A stretch of DNA of 64,000 nt from contig NZ_CP119559.1 of NCBI RefSeq assembly GCF_029278565.1, positions 1,736,001 to 1,800,000 on the forward strand. Reading direction: 5' to 3'. Below are positions 7,893 to 16,055 of the stretch, piece by piece. The notes under the pieces were generated by a model. It worked only from the letters and a program-made list of their open reading frames with translations, had not been told where the DNA came from and made no database searches. The position numbers and the translations under genes are program-made. This DNA is from Haloarcula halophila (GTDB lineage Archaea; Halobacteriota; Halobacteria; Halobacteriales; Haloarculaceae). Each line of letters starts with the position of its first letter. Positions within the stretch are counted from its first letter, which is position 1.

Positions 7893-10283
7893 CTACTCGA
7901 ACAGCTCCTCGAACACCTTCTGCTGTGCAGCCCGCAGGTGCTGGTGGTAGGTCGGCCGGGAGATGTCCATCGCAGTCGCGAGTTCGTCGCCGTCGATCTC
8001 GCGCGGCCAGTCGAAAAAGCCCCCGAGGTAGGCCGTCCTGAGGGCGGTCTCCTGGCGGTCGGTGAACCGCTCGGACAGCGACGCACGGAACTCCTGGCGG
8101 GTCTGGACCGGACGTTCGTGTTCGTGGTAGCCGACCAGATCGGTCCTGTCGTAGCTGTCCTCGACGAGTCCGAACACCTCGCGGGCCTCGGTCTCGTAGG
8201 GGAGTTCGATCGTGTAGCGGGCGACGCCGTCGGCGGCGGTCACGCCGGTCGTCACCGCGCCGTGGTCGGCCAGCCGTGCGACGAGCGACTCCGCGAGCGT
8301 GATGTCGAACAAGGCGTCGCCCTCGTGTTCGACGATCCGTTTGACGCTCCGGACAGACTCGTCGGCCTCTAAGGCGTCGAGGACCGCGTCGGTGTCGGCC
8401 CCCTCGACGGTGAGATACATCCGGAGCGTCCCGTCGTCGTTGATGACGGTCCCCTCGGATTCGAGGGCGGCACCGGTCGAGGCCGAGAGCCGACTCAACA
8501 ACAGGTCCCGGTCGTCGACGGTGAACTCCAGTTCGACGACCCGATCCGCCGAGAGGATCTTCCCGCTCTCGATGGCGTTGATCGCGTTGGCGACCGCCTG
8601 TCCCAGCGCCTCCAGGACGACCCGTTCGCGCTCGTCGAAGGCGTCGGCCTGGTCCGAGCAGACGTAGAGGACACCGTAGTTCGAGTCGGTGTAGGACAGC
8701 GGGATCGCCATCACGGACTCGATACCGGCCGCACGGGCGCGTGGCCCCCACTCGGCGTCGACGGAGTCCAGGTTCGTGAGGATCTCCGGCTCCTGGGACG
8801 CTAGGGCTCGGATGCCGGGTTCGTCCGCGTCCATCGACACCGAGCTACCGTCGACCTCGACGGCGGCGTCGCCGGCCCAGGCACGGGTTTCCAGTCGGTC
8901 GCTCCGGACGTTCGGCCGGGCGATCCAGCTAAAGACGTACGGATCGGTCGCCGCGACCTGCTCGCAGACGCCGGTCTCGACCTCCTCACGGGTCGTCGCC
9001 TCCACGAGCACCCCGATAGTGTCCTCCACGAGGCCGTTGATCCGTTCGAGGATGGCGGCGATACGCTCGCGGGTCTCCCGTACCTCCTGTTCGCGTTTCG
9101 CCCGGTTACACGCCGCCGCGGCGTTGGTCGTCAGCAGGTCCACGACCATGTGATCGATGTCGTCGAAGGCGTCCGCCTCCGTCGACATCACGCTGAGGAC
9201 CCCGTGGACGCCGATCGGGAAGTACATCGCCGAGCGGAACTCCGTCCCGTCCTCGACGATGTCGTCGTAGGTGGCCGGCTCGCCGGTGGCGAACACCTCG
9301 CCGGGCCGGCCCTCGTCGATACCGTAGACCGGACGGTCCCCGAGCAGGTCGTCGGCCCGGCCCGACGTCGCGGCCGGCCACAGCGTCTGTGTGTCGGCAT
9401 CGTACAGCCTGACGACGTTGAGATCCATCCCCAGCACGGTCTCGGCCGCACTGGAGACGATGTCGGCGACGGCCTCGCGACTCGGCGCCTGCATCAGCGC
9501 CCGCGAGGTCTCCTGGAGTTCCGAGAGCATCTCCTCGCGGCGCTTTCGCTCGGTGATGTCACGGATGACCCCGGCGGTCCCACGGAACCGCCCGTTCGGG
9601 CCGTACAAGACCGTCATGTGGTCCTCACACGGGAACGGCTGGCCGTCCTTGGGTCGGATCTCCAGTTCGAACGTCGTCTCGACGTCCTCGGGGCCGGAAC
9701 TCGACAGCAGCGAGGCGAGTTTCGACTCCGCGAGTTCGACGGTCCCGCGGTCCTTGATGATCTCCGTGTGCTCGCCCAGCAGTTCCTCGGTCGGATAGCC
9801 AGTCAGGTTCGCCATCGCCTCGTTGGCGAAGACGAACTGTCCCTGGTCGTCGAGCGCGTAGACCCCGTCGTCGAGCGCGCTGATGACCTCCTCGTACCGG
9901 TCGAACTCGGTATCGGCGTCGTAGCTCGTATACGCGTCGGCGGCCCGTTCGACACGGTGGCCAAGGACGGCGTACTGTTCGTCGGTCCCCCGCTGGACGT
10001 AGTCGGTCGCCCCACCGGCGAGCGCGTGCTGGACCGTTTCCGGCCCCCCGCTGTCGAAGACCACGATCGGTATCGACGGGGACCGGGCGCGCAACTCCGT
10101 GGCGACCACGGGCAGGTCGCTGCCGACGCTCACGACACAGTCGACCGAGCCGACTTCGTCGGCGGCCACTGCCCCAGTCGCCGTCTGAACGGTCATCCCG
10201 TCCCGCTCTTCGAGTGCTGCCGCCGTCTCCGCGACGGTGGTCTCGTCCCCGCCACAGACGAGGGCGTTGACTCCGCTTGCCAT
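7893..10283 (-). CDS. PAS/GAF multi-domain regulator with bacterio-opsin activator-type HTH
   Basis: This is a 796-residue cytoplasmic sensor-transcription regulator of the haloarchaeal Bat type. An N-terminal region (about 1-125) looks like a degenerate receiver (CVVSVGSDLPVVATEL). A PAS domain follows at about 140-255 (LDDGVYALDDQGQFVFANEA, then IRDITERKRREE). Two GAF domains occupy about 270-400 and 420-570. Then come the bat-associated domain and, in the last 60 residues, an HTH_10 helix-turn-helix (LSERFTDRQETAL, then ISRPTYHQHLRAAQQK). The ATG at 10283 is used; a GTG 18 nt upstream is in frame. Its target is unknown and no opsin gene is near. A leaderless promoter with a palindrome lies directly upstream, suggesting local control. 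Confidence 0.9.
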   Translation of the reverse strand: MASGVNALVCGGDETTVAETAAALEERDGMTVQTATGAVAADEVGSVDCVVSVGSDLPVVATELRARSPSIPIVVFDSGGPETVQHALAGGATDYVQRGTDEQYAVLGHRVERAADAYTSYDADTEFDRYEEVISALDDGVYALDDQGQFVFANEAMANLTGYPTEELLGEHTEIIKDRGTVELAESKLASLLSSSGPEDVETTFELEIRPKDGQPFPCEDHMTVLYGPNGRFRGTAGVIRDITERKRREEMLSELQETSRALMQAPSREAVADIVSSAAETVLGMDLNVVRLYDADTQTLWPAATSGRADDLLGDRPVYGIDEGRPGEVFATGEPATYDDIVEDGTEFRSAMYFPIGVHGVLSVMSTEADAFDDIDHMVVDLLTTNAAAACNRAKREQEVRETRERIAAILERINGLVEDTIGVLVEATTREEVETGVCEQVAATDPYVFSWIARPNVRSDRLETRAWAGDAAVEVDGSSVSMDADEPGIRALASQEPEILTNLDSVDAEWGPRARAAGIESVMAIPLSYTDSNYGVLYVCSDQADAFDERERVVLEALGQAVANAINAIESGKILSADRVVELEFTVDDRDLLLSRLSASTGAALESEGTVINDDGTLRMYLTVEGADTDAVLDALEADESVRSVKRIVEHEGDALFDITLAESLVARLADHGAVTTGVTAADGVARYTIELPYETEAREVFGLVEDSYDRTDLVGYHEHERPVQTRQEFRASLSERFTDRQETALRTAYLGGFFDWPREIDGDELATAMDISRPTYHQHLRAAQQKVFEELFE

Positions 10284-10311
10284 ACCTAACTGGTTAGCCA
10301 CCCAGGTATAA
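10284..10311 (-). promoter_or_regulatory. Leaderless promoter with palindromic operator candidate for the bat-like gene
   Basis: A TATA core at 10307-10310 lies 24-27 nt upstream of the ATG (10283), the normal spacing for a leaderless haloarchaeal transcript. Between them, CTAACTGGTTAG at 10286-10297 is a palindrome apart from the central TG. It lies immediately upstream of the start codon, between the TATA box and the ATG. Binding there would block polymerase or TFB/TBP escape. The site could be bound by the encoded HTH protein itself, which is inference. Confidence 0.5.
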
Positions 10312-10674
10312 CAACTTAGTGGTCGGCGACCGATGTCGAGGTCTTTCTTGTCCAGAAAGGGTGGCGTCTTGAACCTCCCAGATACCGATTTGGTTCGAGA
10401 GATACCACGGCGGAGTACGACGTATAAACCGTTCCATCACGTCCACACAGTGCATGTGAGAGGGTGTGGAAATATACTCGTTCCGCAACGACGGAGCACG
10501 GACCACTTCACGCTGCTCTCTCGGCTCGCAGACATCGGTATCGTTCCGGAAAGGTGAACTGACGAACGCAAAGTTGGCGTTTGTGACCGAATCGAGTACG
10601 GATGGACCCCCATCAGGTTCACTGAGAGATCGATGAGAACGAATTTGTGTCACTGCACTATTGGAGCAAACAGG
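10312..10674. other. Gene-free interval with lower GC
   Basis: About 360 nt between the divergent bat-like gene and the pilin gene. Short ORFs exist here (for example 10333-10557 on the plus strand), but their protein sequence lacks the acidic composition of the neighbours and I do not accept them. Base composition is visibly more AT-rich than the surroundings and continues so into the pilin gene. I find no RNA gene and no strong repeat. Confidence 0.5.
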
Positions 10675-11226
10675 GTGAAGACTCACTCGCCGTCACGCGC
10701 TGTCTCACCAGTTATAGCAAATATCCTACTGGTCGCTATCGTAGTGGTACTTACCGCGACGGTTTCGGTGTTCGCGCTTGGAGTTGCCGGCGACGCCAGC
10801 CAACCCGGCCCGATAGTTGGTCAATCGAGCGGTGAACTTCTGACGCAAGATGGGTACGAGGGTGGGACGGTCAATATTACCCATGTTGCAGGTGATACGC
10901 TGTCGGCTTCTACCCTCGAAATTGCTGTCGACGCACAGGACGCCTGTGGGAAATCCGGTCGGTTGGTGAACCTACCAGCGAGTGGGGGCGATCCGGTACC
11001 GACGAGCGAGTACGTCCGAGGTGACGATATTTTCGACAACTCGTATAACTCAGTGGACGGGCCGATCGGCGAAGCGGGTGGGCAATGGCAGGCGGGCGAG
11101 ACGGCAATATTCCGAATCGCCGGGACGCCATGCCAACTCAGTAGTGGTGATACGATTACCGTTCGGGTGGTCCACACGCCGACGAACTCGGTCGTAATCA
11201 GGCAAACACTGACAGCGGCGGGGTGA
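10675..11226 (+). CDS. Archaeal type IV pilin/archaellin N-terminal domain protein
   Basis: This secreted pilin-like subunit has 183 residues if the GTG at 10675 is used. The N-terminus KTHSPSRAVSPVIANILL is the class III signal of haloarchaeal pilins (PF07790 type): basic residues, the SRAVSPVI processing region and a long hydrophobic stalk (LLVAIVVVLTATVSVFALG). A PibD-type prepilin peptidase would cleave before or within the AVSPV stretch. Such an enzyme is encoded at 16056. The rest is a Gly/Ser/Thr-rich beta-type head with two Cys that could pair. An ATG at 10633 would put 14 more residues before the signal and is less likely. Codon and base usage is more AT-rich than neighbours. Confidence 0.85.
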   Translation: MKTHSPSRAVSPVIANILLVAIVVVLTATVSVFALGVAGDASQPGPIVGQSSGELLTQDGYEGGTVNITHVAGDTLSASTLEIAVDAQDACGKSGRLVNLPASGGDPVPTSEYVRGDDIFDNSYNSVDGPIGEAGGQWQAGETAIFRIAGTPCQLSSGDTITVRVVHTPTNSVVIRQTLTAAG

Positions 11227-11254
11227 ACGTCGGGCGGCGTGTGACGACCGGGAG

Positions 11255-11325
11255 TGCGCCGGCCGGGAATTGAACCCGGGCTATTGCCTTGGGAAGGCAA
11301 TGTCCTACCACTGGACCACCGGCGC
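11255..11325 (-). tRNA. tRNA-Gly (anticodon CCC)
   Basis: The minus strand folds as a 71-nt cloverleaf: acceptor GCGCCGG/CCGGCGC, D-arm GTCC/GGAC with loop AGTGGTA, anticodon stem TTGCC/GGCAA with loop TTCCCAA (anticodon CCC), T-arm CCGGG/CCCGG with loop TTCAATT, and A as discriminator base. No intron and no encoded CCA. A perfect 8-bp stem with loop AAAG (GCGTCGGG at 11336-11343, CCCGACGC at 11348-11355) lies just upstream of the tRNA's 5' end. Confidence 0.96.
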
Positions 11326-11534
11326 GCACGGCAGAGCGTCGGGAAAGCCCGACGCGCGACGGGTCGTCGGTCCACGCGAAGCGCGGACGACTGCTCGCAC
11401 TCGTGGGTGAACGGTCGTCGCACTTGAACGTAGCGTTTCGGCTGGCGCCGCTTCGTGGCCCGGACAGGTGACGAGCGTAGCGCCACCACCGCCGTGACTG
11501 GACGGACGTACGGAAATCACGCATCGATAGGTGG

Positions 11535-11564
11535 GTATTAGTCATCACCGACCTACATGTCGGT
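11535..11564 (+). promoter_or_regulatory. nadE promoter with inverted repeat abutting the start codon
   Basis: An AT-rich GGTATTAG element around 11534-11541 lies 24-30 nt before the nadE ATG, consistent with leaderless transcription. ACCGAC (11547-11552) and GTCGGT (11559-11564) form a perfect 6-bp inverted repeat around CTACAT, ending directly at the ATG. That position would let a repressor cover the start site. The assignment is by eye only. Confidence 0.4.
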
Positions 11565-12398
11565 ATGGCCGAAGCCGAAGCGATCGTTCGCGCCGAGGAG
11601 CCCCTGGATCTGACGTTCTCCGAGGCGGAACTGGAGGCGTACCGCGAGCACTGTACCACCTTCGTCCGTGACCAACTCGACGCCGCCGGCGTCGATCGGG
11701 CCGTCATCGGCCTCTCGGGCGGGATCGACAGCACGCTGACCTCGCATCTCGCCGTGGAGGCGCTGGGTGCGGATTCCGTCCACGGGCTCGTGATGCCAAG
11801 CGAGGTCAACCGCGCGGAGAACATGAGCGACGCGGAACGAGTGGCCGAGGAGCTGCTGGGCATCGACTACGACGTCGTCGAGATCAACCCGCTGGTCGAC
11901 GCGTTCCTGGAGGCGTTCCCGGCCGCCGACGGCGACCAGCTCGCAGTCGGGAACCTCCGGGTCCGCTGTCGGGCCGTCCTGAACTACCTCGTCGCCAACC
12001 ACGAGGACGCGCTGGTGTTGGGCACCGGAAACCGCAGCGAGGCGCTGGTGGGCTACTACACGAAGTACGGCGACGGCGCCGTCGACTGCCACCCCATCGC
12101 GCCGCTGTACAAGCAACAGGTCCGCCAACTGGCGAGACACGTCGGCGTCCCCGAGGACCTCGCCGAGAAGACCGCGAGCGCCGAGATGTGGTCGGGCCAG
12201 ACCGACGCCGGCGAGATGGGGATGGACTACGACACGCTGGACTCGATCCTCGCGTTACACGTCGACGGCGGCGTCCCGGCGGCCGCGACCGCCGACCACA
12301 TCGGCGTTCCCGAGTCGGCCGTCGAGCAGGTCCGCGGGATGTACGAACGCAGCGCCCACAAGCGGGCGATGCCGCCGGGTCCGGAGCCACTGTACTGA
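11565..12398 (+). CDS. nadE: NAD+ synthase (NadE)
   Basis: The enzyme makes NAD+ from nicotinic acid adenine dinucleotide, ATP and ammonia, the last step of NAD synthesis. The 277-residue length fits ammonia-dependent or small archaeal NadE without a glutaminase domain. The PP-loop motif SGGIDST lies near residue 49. VLGTGNRSEALVGYYTKYGDG and HPIAPLYKQQVRQLA are family blocks around the deamido-NAD and ATP sites. The ATG at 11565 follows a promoter and inverted repeat. It is convergent with the enoyl-CoA hydratase gene. Confidence 0.96.
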   Translation: MAEAEAIVRAEEPLDLTFSEAELEAYREHCTTFVRDQLDAAGVDRAVIGLSGGIDSTLTSHLAVEALGADSVHGLVMPSEVNRAENMSDAERVAEELLGIDYDVVEINPLVDAFLEAFPAADGDQLAVGNLRVRCRAVLNYLVANHEDALVLGTGNRSEALVGYYTKYGDGAVDCHPIAPLYKQQVRQLARHVGVPEDLAEKTASAEMWSGQTDAGEMGMDYDTLDSILALHVDGGVPAAATADHIGVPESAVEQVRGMYERSAHKRAMPPGPEPLY

Positions 12399-12399
12399 G

Positions 12400-13074
12400 T
12401 TACTCGCGGGCCGCGATCAGCTCCGCGAACGCCGTCCGCTCGCGCGCTTCTCGCTGTTCTCGGTCGCCGCCCCCACGGAGGAGTTCGTTCAGCGTTCTGA
12501 GTGCCGCGTGGTCGACCGCAGCCAACTCCGTCGCGACCTGCCGTGGCTCGTCGGTGACTCGCGAGACCAGTCCGAGTCGGAGCGCCTCCGTAGCGTCGAC
12601 GGTCCGCCCGGTCAACGCCAGGTCCAGCGCCGCGCTCTCGCCGACGATCCGCGGGAGCCGTACCGTCCCGCCCCAGGCACCGAACAGGCCCAGTCTGACG
12701 CCGGTCTCGGCGAACGTCGCCGCCGGCGTCGCCACCCGGAGATCACAGGCCAGTGCCAGTTCGACGCCGCCACCCCTGGCGGCCCCGTCGACGGCAGCCA
12801 CCACCGCCCCGTCGTAGGTCTCGATCGTCCGAGCGACCCGCTGGCCCAACGCGGCGAACTCGGCGGCAGTGTCGGCGTCGAGCTCGTCGACGATGGCCAG
12901 GTCGGCACCGGCACAGAACGCCTCACCGGCCCCCCGGAGGACGACGACCGGCGCCGATGTGCCGGCGACCGCGGTTTCGAGATCGTCCAGGGCTTCCCAG
13001 GTGAGCGCGTTGCGTTTTTCGGGCCGGTCGAGCGTGACGGTACAGACATCGCCGTCGACCGTCGTCCGCACCAT
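12400..13074 (-). CDS. Enoyl-CoA hydratase/isomerase family protein
   Basis: This 224-residue crotonase-fold protein starts MVRTTVDGDVCTVTLDRPEK. RNALTWEAL and GEAFCAGADLAIVDE form the first oxyanion-hole block. AVDGAARGGGVELALACDLR is the second, in which the usual G-x-A-x-GGG-x-E pattern is kept, while LGLFGAWGGTVRLPR carries the second half of the site. It probably hydrates or isomerises enoyl-CoA esters. The exact substrate is unknown. The ATG at 13074 is chosen because upstream in-frame sequence belongs to a shadow frame of the opposite gene. The 5' ends of this gene and the 13135 gene are divergent and only 60 nt apart. Confidence 0.9.
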   Translation of the reverse strand: MVRTTVDGDVCTVTLDRPEKRNALTWEALDDLETAVAGTSAPVVVLRGAGEAFCAGADLAIVDELDADTAAEFAALGQRVARTIETYDGAVVAAVDGAARGGGVELALACDLRVATPAATFAETGVRLGLFGAWGGTVRLPRIVGESAALDLALTGRTVDATEALRLGLVSRVTDEPRQVATELAAVDHAALRTLNELLRGGGDREQREARERTAFAELIAARE

Positions 13075-13134
13075 GTCCTCCCTCACACCGGTGTTTCCAA
13101 AGGTCTTTGCCCTTCGCGGGCCTAGGTTTTGCCA

Positions 13135-13791
13135 ATGGAGGAAGTGGCGGCGGTCCGCCGAGCCGCGGTGGCAGCGGTCGACGACATCGAGCCTGGACAG
13201 CTCCGAGACCGGATCACTTCGCGCCTCGACGACGCCGCGTTCGCACCTGGCGTGTTGACCCTCGCCAGTGCCGACGCTGCCCGGGATCGGACGGCAGAGC
13301 CAGGCGACGGTCTCACCGACCGTGCAGCGGGCGTCCAACTCATCTACGAGGGGCTGTCGCTGACCCGGACGCTCGCCCACGACGATCCCTGGGAACACGG
13401 GGACCGTGACGCCGGCGATCTCGATATCCTCATCGCCGATATCCTGGTCTCCCGCGGGTTCTATCTGCTCGCCAGAACCGAAGCCGCCGACGACGCCGTC
13501 CAGGTCGTCCGTTCGTTCGGCTCCGACCAGACCGTGTTGCGCTCGACCGGCGACGAGGGGCTCGACGCCAACTTGGAGACCGATGTCCTGGAACTGGCCG
13601 CCGTCGCCGGCGTGACCGCGGCCGGAGTGACGCCGACCGCGGGCCTCCGGGAGTACGCTGCAACGCTGGCAGACGGCGGGTTCCCGGAGAACGCGGCCCT
13701 GCTGGGCGAGGAGGTGCGGGCGACTGTCGCGGCTCGCGTCGGCGTCGACCCGCCGGCGACCGACGGGACCGAAGCGGCAGCCGACCACTGA
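13135..13791 (+). CDS. Haloarchaeal conserved helical protein (DUF7114-like)
   Basis: The product has 218 residues beginning MEEVAAVRRAAVAAVDDIEP and is nearly all alpha-helical by composition. The GVQLIYEGLSLTRTLAHDDPW and DLDILIADILVSRGFYLLA stretches resemble the helical bundle of polyprenyl synthase-fold proteins, including an Asp-rich segment, but no DDxxD motif is present. I recall such proteins as DUF7114 in haloarchaea. The function is not established. The ATG at 13135 is preferred over a TTG two codons upstream. Confidence 0.7.
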   Translation: MEEVAAVRRAAVAAVDDIEPGQLRDRITSRLDDAAFAPGVLTLASADAARDRTAEPGDGLTDRAAGVQLIYEGLSLTRTLAHDDPWEHGDRDAGDLDILIADILVSRGFYLLARTEAADDAVQVVRSFGSDQTVLRSTGDEGLDANLETDVLELAAVAGVTAAGVTPTAGLREYAATLADGGFPENAALLGEEVRATVAARVGVDPPATDGTEAAADH

Positions 13792-13858
13792 GAACGACCG
13801 CCATACTCGAGTGGAATCGAAACGCCTAAAGACAATTGCCGGGAAGAAAGGCATGCGT

Positions 13859-13930
13859 GCCTGGGTAGCTTAGCGGTAAAGCGCGTCCTTGGTAAGGACG
13901 AGACCCCGGATTCAAATTCCGGCCTAGGCT
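13859..13930 (+). tRNA. tRNA-Thr (anticodon GGT)
   Basis: A complete 72-nt cloverleaf: acceptor GCCTGGG/CCTAGGC (one G-T pair), D-arm GCTT/AAGC, anticodon stem CGTCC/GGACG with loop TTGGTAA (anticodon GGT), T-arm CCGGA/TCCGG with loop TTCAAAT, discriminator T. No intron. The 3' part of this tRNA is repeated 132 nt downstream; see the repeat entry. Confidence 0.96.
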
Positions 13931-14065
13931 TTTGCCGACTTCATTTCTGCGAGGCGCTCCGTCGCCGAGCGACTGCTGAAGTCGGCAAACCGGTAGCGGG
14001 ATTTGAATCCCTGGAAGACGAGCGTAGCGAGTCTTCCTCTGGTTCAAATTCCGGCCCAGGCTTTT
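13911..14065 (+). repeat. Duplicated tRNA-Thr 3' end flanking nested palindromes (att-like scar)
   Basis: The 23-nt 3' end of tRNA-Thr with its T-tract (13911-13933) recurs at 14043-14065 with a single mismatch. Between them are three inverted repeats: TTTGCCGACTTCA (13931-13943) with TGAAGTCGGCAAA (13977-13989), a perfect 13-bp pair. GGGATT/AATCCC pairs 13998-14003 with 14006-14011 and reads as a T-arm in the minus direction. GGAAGAC/GTCTTCC pairs 14013-14019 with 14031-14037. Direct duplication of a tRNA 3' end is the footprint left by tyrosine-recombinase integration. Here the intervening element is only about 110 nt, so a deletion remnant is likely. Confidence 0.65.
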
Positions 14066-14195
14066 CACGCGAACGACTGACCCGAAGGGAGCGACAGGTC
14101 CGGAGGGCGTCGAAAGCCGGACGAGTCCACCGCCACTCCCAATCACCCGACACAGTCGGGTCAGATTTTTCTTCCGTCGCCGACGATATCCGACA

Positions 14196-14948
14196 ATGGC
14201 CGACGAAGCGGTCGAGACAGACGTCGGGATCGCCTGGTGTGGGGAGTCGTGGCTGGCGGTGGCGTTCTCGGCGGACGGGTTCGACCACGTCGCGGTGTGT
14301 GACGGGATCGGTGACTGTTGGGCCCGCTACGAGGAGACGGCACGGCGGGTCCTGGTGGACCTGCCGATCGGACTCGTCGAGTCGGGCGACCCGGAGCGGC
14401 GGTGTGACGAACTCGCTCGCCAGGTGCTGGGGCCACAGGCCGAGACGGTCTACACGCCGCCGGTCCGGGAGGCGACCCGCAAGCGGCGCTACTCGGCAGC
14501 GGGTCGCGTCCACGAGCGAAAGAGCGGGGCGGCGCTGTCCGAAGCGGCCTTCGAGGCCCGCGAGGGGATCGCGATGCTCGACGAACTGCTCCAGGAGGTC
14601 CCCGAGGCCGCCGCGGTGATCCGGTCGTCCCATCCGGAACTGTGTTTCCGGGCGCTAGCCGGCGAACCACTCGAACAACCCCGCGGGACGGCAGCGGGCT
14701 ACGCCGAACGGATGCGCGTGTTGGCCCACTACGACCGGGACGCGGCCCCGACCGTCCAGCGGGCGGCCGACGAGACTGCGGGCCACGCGGTCACCGTCGC
14801 CGACGTGCTCGACGCCGTGGTGCTCGCGTACACGGCCGCGCCGGGCGAAGGGGCGCTGCGGACGCTCCCGCTGGAGCCGCCGACGGACGCGAAGGGACTG
14901 CCGATGGAACTGGTCTACCGGGGACAGGCGTCGCTGTCGGGTGAGTGA
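14196..14948 (+). CDS. DUF429 domain protein (predicted RNase H-like fold)
   Basis: The product is 250 residues. The beginning DVGIAWCGESWLAVAFSADG and VLVDLPIGLVESGDPERRCD are the conserved DUF429 blocks with acidic residues on predicted beta strands. SHPELCFRALAGEP and the late VLDAVVLAYTA complete the pattern. The family is predicted to have an RNase H-like fold with a putative nuclease site. The reaction is unknown. It begins 130 nt after the tRNA-Thr scar and is the first intact gene beyond it. Confidence 0.85.
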   Translation: MADEAVETDVGIAWCGESWLAVAFSADGFDHVAVCDGIGDCWARYEETARRVLVDLPIGLVESGDPERRCDELARQVLGPQAETVYTPPVREATRKRRYSAAGRVHERKSGAALSEAAFEAREGIAMLDELLQEVPEAAAVIRSSHPELCFRALAGEPLEQPRGTAAGYAERMRVLAHYDRDAAPTVQRAADETAGHAVTVADVLDAVVLAYTAAPGEGALRTLPLEPPTDAKGLPMELVYRGQASLSGE

Positions 14949-15008
14949 GCGGGACCGGCGACAGCAGTCGCTGGCCGGTCAGTGAAAAGACTGCAGGCAG
15001 AAGGCGCC

Positions 15009-15203
15009 TTACAGTCGGGTGACGTTGGTCGCTCGCGGACCCTTGTCAGCTTGTTCGATGTCGAATTCGACTTCCTGTCCCTCTTCGAGGTCCGGGCCGC
15101 CAACGTCTTCCATGTGGAAGAAAACGTCCTCGTCCTCGTCCTCAGTATCGATGAAACCGTAACCGCCAGTGTCGTTGAAGAAATCAACCGTTCCTTTCGC
15201 CAT
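15009..15203 (-). CDS. cspA: Cold shock domain protein (CspA-like)
   Basis: This single cold shock domain of 64 residues binds single-stranded RNA or DNA. MAKGTVDFFNDTGGYGFI contains RNP1-like GYGFI and EDVFFHMEDV contains RNP2. The net charge is acidic, as usual in haloarchaea. Upstream of the ATG (15203), a TTATCC-like element about 28 nt away on the minus strand could be the promoter. Confidence 0.95.
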   Translation of the reverse strand: MAKGTVDFFNDTGGYGFIDTEDEDEDVFFHMEDVGGPDLEEGQEVEFDIEQADKGPRATNVTRL

Positions 15204-15383
15204 TGCATCCGAACGAACGCCGAGACCACGGATAACAGTTCCGGTATGCGTACTCCGGGTGAGACAGCCGAACCACGGGACAGCAGTTCGCTGGTGTATG
15301 CTACCGCTACACACCTCGTCGGGCTGGACACGAACCGTCACGACTAGCACAGTCGCTATAGTCGTCGGCGGACACCCATCGGT

Positions 15384-15908
15384 ATGCTCCGTGGCCTCCG
15401 CGAGAACGGACCTATCGTATTGGTGCCCCTCGCCTGGACGTTCGCACTGGCTGCACACGTCGGCGCCATCACGCTCCGGACGGTACTGATCGCCCATCTG
15501 GTGATGGCTACCGTCATCGTCGTGTTCACCGCCCTCTCCTGGCGGGAGATGACCACCGGGGTGTTGCGCGCCTGGAAACTCGTCCTGCTTGCGGGCCTCG
15601 CCGTGACGCTTCTCGGGACCGCCGGCCTGCTCGTCACACCGCCGCTCCGACCGCTGCTGACCGCGACAGTGGTCGGCTGGATGCTCGTCCCGGCCGCCGG
15701 ACTGATCTATACGGGCCGTCACGTCGACGCGCTGGCGTCGGTGTACACCGTCGGGGCCGCGTTCGGCGTCGTCGGTGCCGTCGTCTACACGGCGGGTGTC
15801 GCCATCGGAGCGACGAGCGGCGTCGGCCTCGGACTCGTCGCCGCCGGACTGGGACTGACCGGCGTCGGGCAGACTGCCGGGATCGTCGCTGCGGTAACGC
15901 AGTACTGA
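15384..15908 (+). CDS. Integral membrane protein, about six helices, unknown function
   Basis: The 174-residue protein is almost wholly hydrophobic, with about six predicted helices (for example VLVPLAWTFALAAHVGAITL, VMATVIVVFTAL, LVLLAGLAVTLLGTAG, and Gly-rich GVGLGLVAAGLGLTGVGQTAG at the end). No binding motif or charged active residue is apparent. It is isolated between cspA and the prepilin peptidase. I do not recognise the family. Confidence 0.75.
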   Translation: MLRGLRENGPIVLVPLAWTFALAAHVGAITLRTVLIAHLVMATVIVVFTALSWREMTTGVLRAWKLVLLAGLAVTLLGTAGLLVTPPLRPLLTATVVGWMLVPAAGLIYTGRHVDALASVYTVGAAFGVVGAVVYTAGVAIGATSGVGLGLVAAGLGLTGVGQTAGIVAAVTQY

Positions 15909-16055
15909 CCGGCGGGTGGATGTACGCACCGAGCTACCGAGACGGGGCGGACCCAGCCGTGAGCGGTGGGAAGCTACCGCCGGTACTCCGGGCGAGGAGA
16001 CGGGGCCGCAGTCCGACGCTTCGCTGGCACCCTCGGACGCACGCAGCGACCGGTA

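Noticed and set aside
10333-10557. ORF of 74 codons between bat-like gene and pilin
   Set aside because: No acidic composition, no family resemblance and no start context. It overlaps the regulatory gap.
13923-14065. A second tRNA gene at the duplicated tRNA-Thr tail
   Set aside because: Only a T-loop and 3' acceptor half are present. No D-arm or anticodon arm can be formed, so it is a fragment.
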